DNA from: Bacteroidales bacterium
Lineage (GTDB): Bacteria > Bacteroidota > Bacteroidia > Bacteroidales > ML635J-15
Length of the DNA: 32,357 bases
Assembly: GCA_017617125.1 (NCBI GenBank)
Contig: JAFZWY010000013.1
Span: forward strand, 1-32,357
Direction: 5' to 3'
Below, piece after piece: positions 7,356 through 14,399 of this stretch; position 1 is the first letter of the stretch, and every line of letters begins with the position of its first letter. The notes below the pieces were generated by a model. The model did not search any database, was not told the DNA's origin, and worked only from the letters and a program-made list of their open reading frames with translations. The position numbers were made by a program, and so were the translations under genes.

Positions 7356-9599
7356 TTATTTCCTTTTGTTTGCCGGCATATTCCCCGAACAATAATTTTT
7401 AGAATCAATAAATTCCTTCTTATCTATTCTTAAATCACTTGCTTCTGAAATAAAAAAAGACAAGAATGCATCAACTCTGCAACCCACCTCTCCTCCAAAA
7501 ATGTACAAAAAAGTTGGAGAAATTCCCACAGATACATTTCTATTAAAAGCATATTCCATCCTAGTTCCACCAGAAATGCCACACCAATCAAATCCAATCT
7601 GCGGAGTTATTCTAAAATCTCCTTTAATTATAAACCCATATCCAGCTTTTATTGCAAAACCAAAATTATCAAAAAAATAAAAGTCCGTAAAAAACCTTAA
7701 CCCACATTCTATATTGATACTTCTCCATATATACGCGCCCAAATTAAAACCTATCATAAAATCAGAATCAAAAAAAAGATTTTTGCCAGTTAATATATCT
7801 GCATAATAAAATTTAGAAGCAAATTCATCATTATATCCGAATATCCTTCTATGCATTCGTTTCAATCTAATATCAATATCCAAACCGCTTTGTCTTACCA
7901 ATTTAGATTCTCCTATACAATAGTCAGGCAAACCGACTTCCTTCACTTTTCTTATTTTATCCTCTCCCAAATTTAAGACACATTGGTATCGTGACATTTT
8001 CTTTTTCCTAATTTCCAATGTTCCAGAGCTGCCAGCAGAAATATTACTCAATTTTAAAGGGGTAGTTCCTACATATTCTTGATTATAAAATATGTTTGCC
8101 CCATATGGCTTTGAATTTACGTTTATTGCAAGTGTTTTTTGTTCTAAAACAGGTGCCGTATATTCCATATTGCTCTTTTTATCAACATTTATCTGAAAGA
8201 AATATGAATGATAATATTTCCGCCTGCATTCAACATTATAAGTTCCTGGTACCAATCTTCCTTCCCATTTTCCCATGCCAAGATAATTGTTGCCTATGTA
8301 TATGCTGTCATTACTACTTCCTGCCGTAATCTTAACATCAGCGTAATTCGCTTCTAAATCAACATTCATATTAGAACATTCTCTATACGAAACAGAAATG
8401 TTATTCTTTTGGTCAAAATACCATTTAGAAGGGCTTTTTACTTCAATGTTATGATTTCCAACTCCAACTATGATATTAAGTCCTTTTCTTAATTTTTCAG
8501 GTATTTTCTTGCCATCCACATATATTTCTGAACCGTCAAATTCCTTATTCAAATACTTGAACTGCACGATCCCGAAATTTGCATCATAACCACCTATATC
8601 CCGTTGAGCATAATCACGAACAGGACGAACCTTACAATACGAGGCCCTATATATAGATGAAATCTTATTGATCTGAATATTATAGTCGTACGCATATGCT
8701 TTACTGCCATTATTATTGTCTGCAGATCCCGTCCAATACGCAAACGGATTTTTTTTATCAGCGATATCTTTTATGTTTCCATTGTTTTCCTCTATTGCAA
8801 AATACAAAACGTTCCCGTTTATTTTACTTGTCAACATTGCATATAGCATATAGGTATCTTCTTCATAACGATACAAAGACGTTCCACTAGTTTTTTTTAA
8901 GTTGGAATCTCCGAATTTCAAAGACCTATTATTCAATAAAATATCAAGATAATAGCCCTCAAGTCTACCACTCACAAAATTTATAGTTCTATCCTTTGGG
9001 TTTATTTTGAATTTACCTGAACTACCTTTACTATTATTCCCATATAAGTACAGAGGATCTCCCGTGTATGTATATGTATTGTCACTATATAGCTGTATTC
9101 CATATTCAACACCTCCTGCCATAACCTGTGCATAGCTATAAATAGAGCCATTAAAATCCTTTGTTTTACACCATAATCCATATATCCAGTTATAATCGTT
9201 TGGATCAATGGGCAATTGTTTCCCTTCTTTTATCTTTATATTCAAAAAATTTTTTTCACAATTGTCAAGAAGCCTTTGGAATTCATGACTTGATGGCATA
9301 CGGTTGGGAAATTCTGTATTAGCGGACACTACATCATATTTTTTGTTTTGGGTAATATGAACTGGAATATTGGAACCAATAGCGGCATTTGTTTCTCCAT
9401 TGGGATCTCCCCAATAAAACTCCGATCCTATTTCTGTATGTTCACCTATTCTAAAACTTCCGTTTTCCTTTATCAAATCACCTTCTGCCCAATATAACGG
9501 CTGCCCATTATCCGATTTTACTCCCATGTCAACCCACTTTTGCGCAAACAAAGGAGACATAACCCAAATAGTAACAAATACGACAAAAAAAACTTTCAT
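7356..9599 (-). CDS. Exported FISUMP-like / PEGA-repeat / beta-barrel protein
   Basis: This 747-residue protein starts at ATG 9599; an in-frame GTG at 9614 is less likely because the signal peptide begins at MKVFFVVFVT. The signal ends at LFAQ-K (residue 20). Residues about 20-330 resemble an expanded FISUMP domain: it opens KWVDMGVKS, has NRMPSSHEFQRLL near 100 and PFAYWTGSADNN near 290, and closes CKVRPVRD. Three PEGA-like beta repeats follow (about 343-400, 420-475 and 488-535). The third reads INVNSKPYGANIFYN, then EYVGTTPLKL. From about 600 to 735, alternating hydrophobic strands rich in Y, F and G (for example GFAIKAGYGFIIKGDFRITP) look like an outer-membrane barrel. It probably presents the FISUMP/PEGA part at the outer membrane. 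The gene is AT-rich compared with the oxidoreductase operon and is convergent with the ATPase gene. The function is unknown. Confidence 0.7.
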   Translation of the reverse strand: MKVFFVVFVTIWVMSPLFAQKWVDMGVKSDNGQPLYWAEGDLIKENGSFRIGEHTEIGSEFYWGDPNGETNAAIGSNIPVHITQNKKYDVVSANTEFPNRMPSSHEFQRLLDNCEKNFLNIKIKEGKQLPIDPNDYNWIYGLWCKTKDFNGSIYSYAQVMAGGVEYGIQLYSDNTYTYTGDPLYLYGNNSKGSSGKFKINPKDRTINFVSGRLEGYYLDILLNNRSLKFGDSNLKKTSGTSLYRYEEDTYMLYAMLTSKINGNVLYFAIEENNGNIKDIADKKNPFAYWTGSADNNNGSKAYAYDYNIQINKISSIYRASYCKVRPVRDYAQRDIGGYDANFGIVQFKYLNKEFDGSEIYVDGKKIPEKLRKGLNIIVGVGNHNIEVKSPSKWYFDQKNNISVSYRECSNMNVDLEANYADVKITAGSSNDSIYIGNNYLGMGKWEGRLVPGTYNVECRRKYYHSYFFQINVDKKSNMEYTAPVLEQKTLAINVNSKPYGANIFYNQEYVGTTPLKLSNISAGSSGTLEIRKKKMSRYQCVLNLGEDKIRKVKEVGLPDYCIGESKLVRQSGLDIDIRLKRMHRRIFGYNDEFASKFYYADILTGKNLFFDSDFMIGFNLGAYIWRSINIECGLRFFTDFYFFDNFGFAIKAGYGFIIKGDFRITPQIGFDWCGISGGTRMEYAFNRNVSVGISPTFLYIFGGEVGCRVDAFLSFFISEASDLRIDKKEFIDSKNYCSGNMPANKRK

Positions 9600-9711
9600 T
9601 TCAAAAAATCTCACTTAAACATTATATATATACATCCATCATTACTGGAAATGGGTGTCAAGAAGGCATCTCACAACTCCAAGCCCAATGGACCTGGAAA
9701 ATGTTATTGTA

Positions 9712-10857
9712 CTAGCATTTATCTCTGCCAAACTTTGTATCATTCCTTCTATAAGCAGACTTGGAAGAAACGCCATCTCTTACTAAATCATCTATAACCC
9801 AATCCCCATTCTCTTCTATAAGAGTAAACTCATCTTGGTGTTTAACAGTCTCAATAAACCCTCCTTCGAAATCATCATACACATCAAAAGAATATCTTAC
9901 AAGAACTTTAATAGTATTTTCACTTGTTAATATTATATCTTCAATATTATATTTATAGTTTTTAATACTGATAACCGATCCGCATCCATCATCGTATGCT
10001 CTATCATAAAAAATACTTTGTGCTTCATCACAATCATATGAATTTGTTTTTCTCCAGCCTCTACGAGCATTTTCTAAATCATCAGAATAATTAATTATAG
10101 ACTCATCATAATATTCACAATTATTCTTATAGCAAGCTAAAACATAATCTTCTGCTTCCTGCTTCAATTCTTCTTCACTCTTTCTTGATTTTTCTTCTTT
10201 CTCTTGCACAGAACTTGCTATACTACCACCAGAACATACAGGACGAATAGTCATTCCAATGCTGCGATTAGAATTGTCAATATAAATAACATTGGCTCGG
10301 AAAAAATTCAAAAAAACAGCTTTACCAGAGCTTGTAGAACTAGACCAATAACCTCCATTATCTCCTGGATCATACAATCCTGTTCCTGCAAAAAAGGAAT
10401 CGTCATCATGACGAGCACCTGATGCCGGTAAAAAAATACTATTACCATTGTGTCCTATAATTTTGTAACCGTTCTTACCATTTTGAGTCGTCCATTCCCA
10501 AGAACATTTACTGACCAATTCTTCATATTCTTCTTTTGTCGGTATTCGCCAACCATTCCCCCAATTTACGGTAGCAGCATCCACATTTTCCGATGAATTA
10601 TAATTCATTTTTGTATATGTACTCTTCGTTTTGCTCTCTCCCCATGCAAAATAATCTCCGTAATTTTCAGGAAAACTAGCTCCTACATTACATGTTGCCC
10701 ATTTAATTCCACTTGGCAATCCCAAATCTACAAACTCGTGTCCATTAAGAACATTTGTCGCGTCATTATCCTTTTTTGTATTACCACACGATGAACACAT
10801 TAAACATATGAACACAACTGCCATAATCAATTCTGTTGTCAAAAACAAATTCTTCAT
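9712..10857 (-). CDS. FISUMP-domain lipoprotein with C-terminal NTF2/DUF-like region
   Basis: This 381-residue protein starts at ATG 10857; the frame extends upstream through basic codons that look like leader sequence. A signal with a lipobox-like end (LMCSSC, C24) predicts a lipoprotein. Residues about 40-190 are a typical FISUMP domain: GHEFVDLGLPSGIKWATCNV, YFAWGE, NWGNGWRIPTKEEYEELV, IFLPASGAR, GGYWSS and TIRPVC. A charged linker (about 200-220, EKEEKSRKSEEELKQEAE) leads to a C-terminal domain of about 150 residues. That domain ends with an alternating pattern (KVLVRYSFDVYDD ... DEFTLIEENGDWVIDDL) like lipoproteins that carry an NTF2-like or DUF3828-like fold. It lies downstream of a structured RNA locus on the same strand, which may be its leader. 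The function is unknown; surface attachment is inferred. Confidence 0.75.
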   Translation of the reverse strand: MKNLFLTTELIMAVVFICLMCSSCGNTKKDNDATNVLNGHEFVDLGLPSGIKWATCNVGASFPENYGDYFAWGESKTKSTYTKMNYNSSENVDAATVNWGNGWRIPTKEEYEELVSKCSWEWTTQNGKNGYKIIGHNGNSIFLPASGARHDDDSFFAGTGLYDPGDNGGYWSSSTSSGKAVFLNFFRANVIYIDNSNRSIGMTIRPVCSGGSIASSVQEKEEKSRKSEEELKQEAEDYVLACYKNNCEYYDESIINYSDDLENARRGWRKTNSYDCDEAQSIFYDRAYDDGCGSVISIKNYKYNIEDIILTSENTIKVLVRYSFDVYDDFEGGFIETVKHQDEFTLIEENGDWVIDDLVRDGVSSKSAYRRNDTKFGRDKC

Positions 10858-10915
10858 TTTTCTATCCCTTCTCCGTGTCGGGCACAACTTCTTCTGCCCA
10901 CCAGCACCTCCTAGG

Positions 10916-10923
10916 CAAATATA
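10916..10923 (-). promoter_or_regulatory. Candidate -7 box for the FISUMP lipoprotein gene
   Basis: On the minus strand the sequence reads TATATTTG followed by CC, the same as the -7 box at 11128-11135. No TTTG is seen at the proper upstream distance, so this is weak. It falls just after the U-rich end of the structured RNA. Confidence 0.35.
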
Positions 10924-11122
10924 CAAAAGAAGCGTGGCACTGATATACCACTTCTTTAAGTGAAGGTCCTGAGATTACCTATGAGGAAGAAATTGTAAAC
11001 AGTCCACGCGTAAGCGCGAACACTTACACTCTCTTGCCTCGGTTGAAAATTTCTCAGGTTTTCACTTACAAGACGAGCATAACGCTTCGTTTATCATATA
11101 TATAGGCTTGGCGAACCAAACC
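10922..11122 (-). ncRNA. Candidate structured non-coding RNA (or long leader RNA)
   Basis: Read on the minus strand, the predicted transcript of about 200 nt opens with a 7-bp hairpin, GGTTTGG-TTCG-CCAAGCC (11122-11105). Next is a small hairpin, ACGAAGC ... GCTCGT (11090-11073). A long bulged stem then pairs AAGTGAA/TTCACTT (11067-11061 with 10964-10958), CCTGAGA-type arms (11058-11052 with 10974-10968) and GAGGCAAGA/TCTTCCTC (11040-11032 with 10990-10983). It is capped by GTAAGTG-TTCG-CGCTTAC (11027-11010). It closes with a terminator-like hairpin, AAGAAGTGG ... CCACGCTTCTT, then TTTTG (10957-10924). In both UUCG hairpins one pair is G-U on this strand but a C-A mismatch on the other, which supports minus-strand transcription. 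I do not recognise the RNA family. Confidence 0.6.
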
Positions 11123-11127
11123 GAAGG

Positions 11128-11158
11128 CAAATATAAAAAATTGGGACGAAACTGCAAA
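11128..11158 (-). promoter_or_regulatory. Promoter of the structured RNA
   Basis: On the minus strand TTTG (11158-11155), a 19-bp spacer and TATATTTG (11135-11128) match the Bacteroidetes -33/-7 promoter. The expected start, about 6 nt downstream, falls at the first G of the opening UUCG hairpin (11122). Confidence 0.65.
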
Positions 11159-11240
11159 ATTTATTTTTTATAGTTTTTTGTATATAAATGGGAATACTAA
11201 CAATACCTATTAATATTAACAACCGCCTAACTACAACATA

Positions 11241-11262
11241 AAAAAGCCACCTCACGGTGGCC
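11241..11262 (-). terminator. Rho-independent terminator after the exported-protein gene
   Basis: On the minus strand GCCACC-GTGA-GGTGGC (11261-11246) is followed by TTTTTT. It lies about 35 bp after the stop codon of the gene that ends at 11297. Confidence 0.85.
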
Positions 11263-11296
11263 TCTTCTGTTATAATGAAAAACTTATAAATTGACC

Positions 11297-12007
11297 TTAG
11301 CGATTGAAAAACATACGCATTGCCTCACGGACTGACTCTGTATTCTCCTGCAACACAAAATCGGAATCCTCAACCTTTTCCAATTCATAAACCAGATTGC
11401 CAGAATCTTCGGCACGAACAACAGTACCAGGCACGAGCCAGAATACATCATTGAACACCCAGTTGTAATTCATAGACCTTGTGTACCAAATCTTCCAGCT
11501 ATACGATTCACTTACCTGCATCATACCTACTATGCAGTCATAGTCGCCAATCCGTTCCGTGCCAATGTTGGGCGTAAACTTCATCATGACAGGCTCGTCC
11601 AATAAAATCGTATCGGAGTAATTCCGTTCTGCCGCAATCTTCTTGAATACCGCTACAAAAGCGGAATCGGGCCTATAACTATCAATTATAGTCTTCTTGC
11701 TTAACTTGTTAAATTTCCTAGAAGTTACATCGGCAACATATATTTCATCTCTATCAACAACATCAAGCATCTTGTAGCCTGCAGGTTTACGACTTACCAA
11801 ATCGCAACTCAGAAACGGAATGGTATTAGGAATTTTCAAATCAGAACATGTCAGCGCAAGATTTTCACCAACGAGAACATGAAGATAATAAACATCGCCA
11901 TTGGGCAAAACTTCTTTGTAAACCAGATATTTGCTTGCCTTGCCATTCTGAGCAAACACGAATGCCGATACGAGCATCATAATCGTTAAAAGAAACGTCC
12001 CTCTCAT
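11297..12007 (-). CDS. Exported protein, weakly GLPGLI-like
   Basis: The protein has 236 residues from ATG 12007; another ATG two codons upstream, at 12013, is equally possible. The N-terminus MRGTFLLTIMMLVSAFVFAQ is a clear signal peptide. The mature part contains WKIWYTRSMNYNWVFND, then LVPGTVVRAED and LVYELEKVE. This order (WYT, PG, then a YELEKVE-like strand) recalls the C-terminal region of GLPGLI-family periplasmic proteins, but the central motif itself is not conserved, so the family call is weak. The gene lies between two terminators: the stress-protein terminator upstream and its own downstream. It is therefore probably monocistronic. No enzymatic motif is visible. Confidence 0.65.
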   Translation of the reverse strand: MRGTFLLTIMMLVSAFVFAQNGKASKYLVYKEVLPNGDVYYLHVLVGENLALTCSDLKIPNTIPFLSCDLVSRKPAGYKMLDVVDRDEIYVADVTSRKFNKLSKKTIIDSYRPDSAFVAVFKKIAAERNYSDTILLDEPVMMKFTPNIGTERIGDYDCIVGMMQVSESYSWKIWYTRSMNYNWVFNDVFWLVPGTVVRAEDSGNLVYELEKVEDSDFVLQENTESVREAMRMFFNR

Positions 12008-12055
12008 AAGCATTTTTCATTATAACGGAGCATATTGCAAATTATTGTATAGAAA

Positions 12056-12083
12056 ACAAAAAAAAGGAGGCTATTGCCTCCTA
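12056..12083 (-). terminator. Rho-independent terminator of the universal stress protein gene
   Basis: On the minus strand AGGAGGC-AATA-GCCTCCT (12082-12065) is followed by a run of T residues. It lies about 60 bp past the stop codon at 12145. Confidence 0.88.
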
Positions 12084-12099
12084 AAGTATTGTTTTGGAA

Positions 12100-12139
12100 A
12101 CGATTTACAATCTAAAATCGTAAATCGTACTTCGTAAAT
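12100..12139. repeat. ATTTACGAT-type intergenic repeat with dyad
   Basis: ACGATTTAC (12100-12108) and GTAAATCGT (12120-12128) are inverted around an AT-rich 11-base loop, and CGTAAATC recurs just after. About 19 bases (TCTAAAATCGTAAATCGTA) recur in inverse orientation at about 32052-32070. It appears to be a short dispersed repeat. Confidence 0.5.
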
Positions 12140-12144
12140 CTCTT

Positions 12145-13002
12145 TTAGTTTCCGCCTGTAACCTTGTACGAAGCAAGATAAAGATTTTTCGGAGTAACAC
12201 TAAGCACCGGAATTGGCGAAGTGTTAAGCATCTGGTATGCGTACGAACCGAGAATTAGGTTCGAGAATGCAGTTGTCTGCTCGGTCATTATTGCAATGAG
12301 GTCGGCATCGATGGTCTTTGCATACTCGATGGTAATGTCGGTGATATTGTCGCCGATAAGGTAGGAAGTCTGATAGTTAACGCCTTCCTGGTCGAAGTAC
12401 TTGCGAACTGTTGCTGCATAAATTTCAAGCTTGTTCTTTATGCCTTCGCTGTCGGACGATGCAACCTTGACGATATGAACTTCAGCACCGAAAGCCTTAG
12501 CGATAGTTGCTACCAGCGGAACTTTCTCGCGGGTTTCCTTTGTAATGTCAAGCGGAAGAACTATGCGCTTAACATCGCCGATGTACTTGTCGGAGTAAAC
12601 CGAAATTACAGGCTTTGTAGTGCTCTGTATGATACGGTATGCGTTACTACCCAGAATGTAGTCGCTCAAGCCGGAAGTACCGTTTGTCGAGCATATAATC
12701 ATCGAATCGTCGAAAGCGTTTGCCTGATTTACAACTTCTTCGTGTACGCTACCATTTTTAATTATATAGGTAAGCCTGCTAACCGAATTAAGTTTCGGCT
12801 TATATTCGGTAATCAATTCTTCGAAATTCTCGACAATCGAATTGTACTGGTTTTCGAAATGAATCTGCAGACGGCCGTGCTTTTTCGACTGAACATGAAC
12901 CATCTGTATGTCGCAGAAGAACTTGTTGGCATAAATTATAGCCAGTTCCAAACCTTTCATTGATTCCTCGGAGAAATCTATAGGGACAATTATCCTTTCC
13001 AT
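12145..13002 (-). CDS. Tandem-domain universal stress protein (UspA family)
   Basis: This 285-residue cytoplasmic protein consists of two UspA domains. Domain 1 (about 1-140) begins MERIIVPIDFSEESMKGLEL and keeps an ATP-binding type loop, STNGTSGLSDYILGSNAYRI. Domain 2 (about 145-275) begins VKRIVLPLDITKETREKV and ends AFSNLILGSYAYQMLN, but it lacks the first glycine of the G-x2-G-x9-G motif. Only the first domain therefore looks fully suited to nucleotide binding. UspA proteins are associated with survival under stress; the molecular role is usually unknown. The gene stands alone, with a strong terminator after it, and is divergent from anmK across a region with a large inverted repeat. Confidence 0.9.
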   Translation of the reverse strand: MERIIVPIDFSEESMKGLELAIIYANKFFCDIQMVHVQSKKHGRLQIHFENQYNSIVENFEELITEYKPKLNSVSRLTYIIKNGSVHEEVVNQANAFDDSMIICSTNGTSGLSDYILGSNAYRIIQSTTKPVISVYSDKYIGDVKRIVLPLDITKETREKVPLVATIAKAFGAEVHIVKVASSDSEGIKNKLEIYAATVRKYFDQEGVNYQTSYLIGDNITDITIEYAKTIDADLIAIMTEQTTAFSNLILGSYAYQMLNTSPIPVLSVTPKNLYLASYKVTGGN

Positions 13003-13144
13003 ATAAACAAATTTTTATCGGGTGCGAAGATAATAAATTTTATCAAAGCAAAAAATTTTATTTAAGGATATTGAGAATTTTTATTCCAGACAATAAATCG
13101 CAAGCCACCGAACCACACCATTCCTGCTTGAGAATGCTGGTAAT

Positions 13145-13226
13145 AGCAGTTTTGCCCCCCATTGGCGCTAGGGCCGCTAATGTCATTAAGGCCCTTAATG
13201 CCAAATGGGGCAAAGCAAAAACTGCT
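13145..13226. repeat. Large imperfect inverted repeat (82 bp)
   Basis: The left arm 13145-13175 (AGCAGTTTT, GCCCC, ATT, GGC, AGGGCC) pairs with the right arm 13190-13226 (GGCCC, GCC, AAT, GGGGC, AAAACTGCT). The right arm carries a six-base insertion. The centre adds TAATG-T-CATTA. It lies between the divergent stress-protein and anmK genes, upstream of the anmK -7 box. It could be a small repeat element, a cruciform or a folded RNA. Confidence 0.75.
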
Positions 13227-13255
13227 CGGCTGTGCAATCATCCACCAAAAATGTT

Positions 13256-13263
13256 TACTTTTG
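13256..13263 (+). promoter_or_regulatory. Candidate -7 box for anmK (TACTTTTG)
   Basis: TACTTTTG matches TAnnTTTG and lies 22 bp before the anmK ATG. The -33 region is poor (TGTG near 13231). Confidence 0.45.
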
Positions 13264-13284
13264 TAGTCTAAAATTTAGGCAGGA

Positions 13285-14343
13285 ATGGAATCTTATAACA
13301 TAATCGGTTTAATGTCGGGCACATCGGCTGATGGACTTGATGTAGTCTTGTGCAAATTCGAAGGCAGCGACTACAACTGGAAATACACGCCGATAAAGGC
13401 AAAAACCTTCGAATACGACAGTCAGACAAAGGCGAAGATGCTTTCGCTGCACACGCTTTCGGCAGAAGACCTGAAACGCGCCGATGTGTGGTTCGGCAAT
13501 TTGTCGGCAAACGCTATAAACGATTTCCGCAAGGACATTTCCAATCAAATCGATTTCGTTGCATCGCACGGACACACCGTTTTCCACAATCCGCAGGAAG
13601 GCTACACAATGCAGATTGGCGACGGAAATGTCATCGCCAAGAAAACAAATCTGCCCACAATCTACGATTTCCGCAGTGGCGATGTGGCTCTCGGCGGTCA
13701 AGGCGCACCGCTTGTGCCTATTGGCGACGAACTCCTGTTCGGCGAGTACGATGCCTGCCTCAACCTCGGCGGATTCTCAAACATCTCGATGCGCAACAAG
13801 CAGGGCGAACGGATTGCCTTCGACATTTCGCCCGTCAACATCATAATGAACGAGTACGCCCGCAAACTCGGCAAAAACTACGATGCCAACGGCGACATTG
13901 CAGCCTCGGGCAAAACCATACCGACACTTCTGAAGAAACTTTCGGCAATAAGATACTACCGCCAGAAACCGCCGAAATCGCTCGGGCGCGAATGGGTTGA
14001 GAAGGAAATGAAGCCAATCCTCGCTAAATATCAGACAAAATCCGTCCCCGACATACTCAATACCTTGTCTGTCCACATTGGCACCGAAATTGGCAAAGCA
14101 ATAGACAAATGCGGCAAAGTACTGGTAACTGGCGGCGGTGCCTACAACAAATTCCTCATCGGCAACATCAAGAAAAACTGCAACTCCGAAATCATCATTC
14201 CCGACGACACCACAATAAACTACAAGGAAGCAATAATCTTTGCCTTCCTCGGACTTCTGCGTATCTGTGGCAAAAACAACTGTCTCTCATCCATTACTGG
14301 TGCAAAAAAAGATTCGTGCTGCGGAGTGTTGGCGATACCATAA
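13285..14343 (+). CDS. anmK: Anhydro-N-acetylmuramic acid kinase
   Basis: AnmK phosphorylates and opens 1,6-anhydro-MurNAc to MurNAc-6-phosphate, a step of cell-wall muropeptide recycling in the cytoplasm. The 352-residue protein has the family hallmarks: GLMSGTSADGLD (about 8-19) in the phosphate-binding N-terminal lobe, VASHGHTVFHNP near 91, TIYDFRSGDVALGGQGAPLV near 125-144, NLGGFSNIS near 160 and LVTGGGAYNKFL near 284. The length is somewhat below the 370 or so residues of the E. coli enzyme. The C-terminal end (SSITGAKKDSCCGVLAIP) fits other Bacteroidetes members. It has its own -7 box and is followed by a gene with a separate promoter. No MurQ or other recycling gene is adjacent. Confidence 0.92.
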   Translation: MESYNIIGLMSGTSADGLDVVLCKFEGSDYNWKYTPIKAKTFEYDSQTKAKMLSLHTLSAEDLKRADVWFGNLSANAINDFRKDISNQIDFVASHGHTVFHNPQEGYTMQIGDGNVIAKKTNLPTIYDFRSGDVALGGQGAPLVPIGDELLFGEYDACLNLGGFSNISMRNKQGERIAFDISPVNIIMNEYARKLGKNYDANGDIAASGKTIPTLLKKLSAIRYYRQKPPKSLGREWVEKEMKPILAKYQTKSVPDILNTLSVHIGTEIGKAIDKCGKVLVTGGGAYNKFLIGNIKKNCNSEIIIPDDTTINYKEAIIFAFLGLLRICGKNNCLSSITGAKKDSCCGVLAIP

Positions 14344-14367
14344 TGCTCGTATTTCCTCAAAAAATCC

Positions 14368-14375
14368 TAAATTTG
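14368..14375 (+). promoter_or_regulatory. Candidate -7 box for the nuclease gene (TAAATTTG)
   Basis: TAAATTTG followed by CAGC matches TAnnTTTG and lies 24 bp before the ATG at 14400. This supports that start over upstream in-frame codons, which would overlap anmK. No clear -33 element was found. Confidence 0.5.
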
Positions 14376-14399
14376 CAGCAAACATTTACACTAACAAAA

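Larger units (their letters stand above)
10858..11296. other. Intergenic region holding a structured RNA locus
   Basis: This stretch of about 440 bp has no protein gene. Reading along the minus strand it contains the terminator of the 11297-12007 gene (11241-11262), a promoter (11128-11158), a structured RNA (about 11122-10922), a second TATATTTG box (10916-10923) and a G-rich leader. That leader contains AGGAGGTG and a GGGCA ... TGCCC hairpin (about 10878-10899). Confidence 0.7.

Noticed and set aside
9712..10857. Diversity-generating retroelement target (FISUMP fold resembles C-type lectin variable proteins)
   Set aside because: No reverse transcriptase, accessory gene or near-identical template repeat is visible in the window.
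10922..11122. Retron or 6S RNA
   Set aside because: No reverse transcriptase is adjacent, and the 5' and 3' ends fold into separate hairpins instead of pairing with each other as in 6S RNA.
13071..13271. Small open frame across the inverted repeat upstream of anmK
   Set aside because: It is encoded mostly by the hairpin arms, shows no protein features and would overlap the promoter of anmK.
14109..14399. Extended N-terminus for the nuclease
   Set aside because: These codons overlap anmK in another frame, while the ATG at 14400 directly begins a lipoprotein signal and follows a -7 box.
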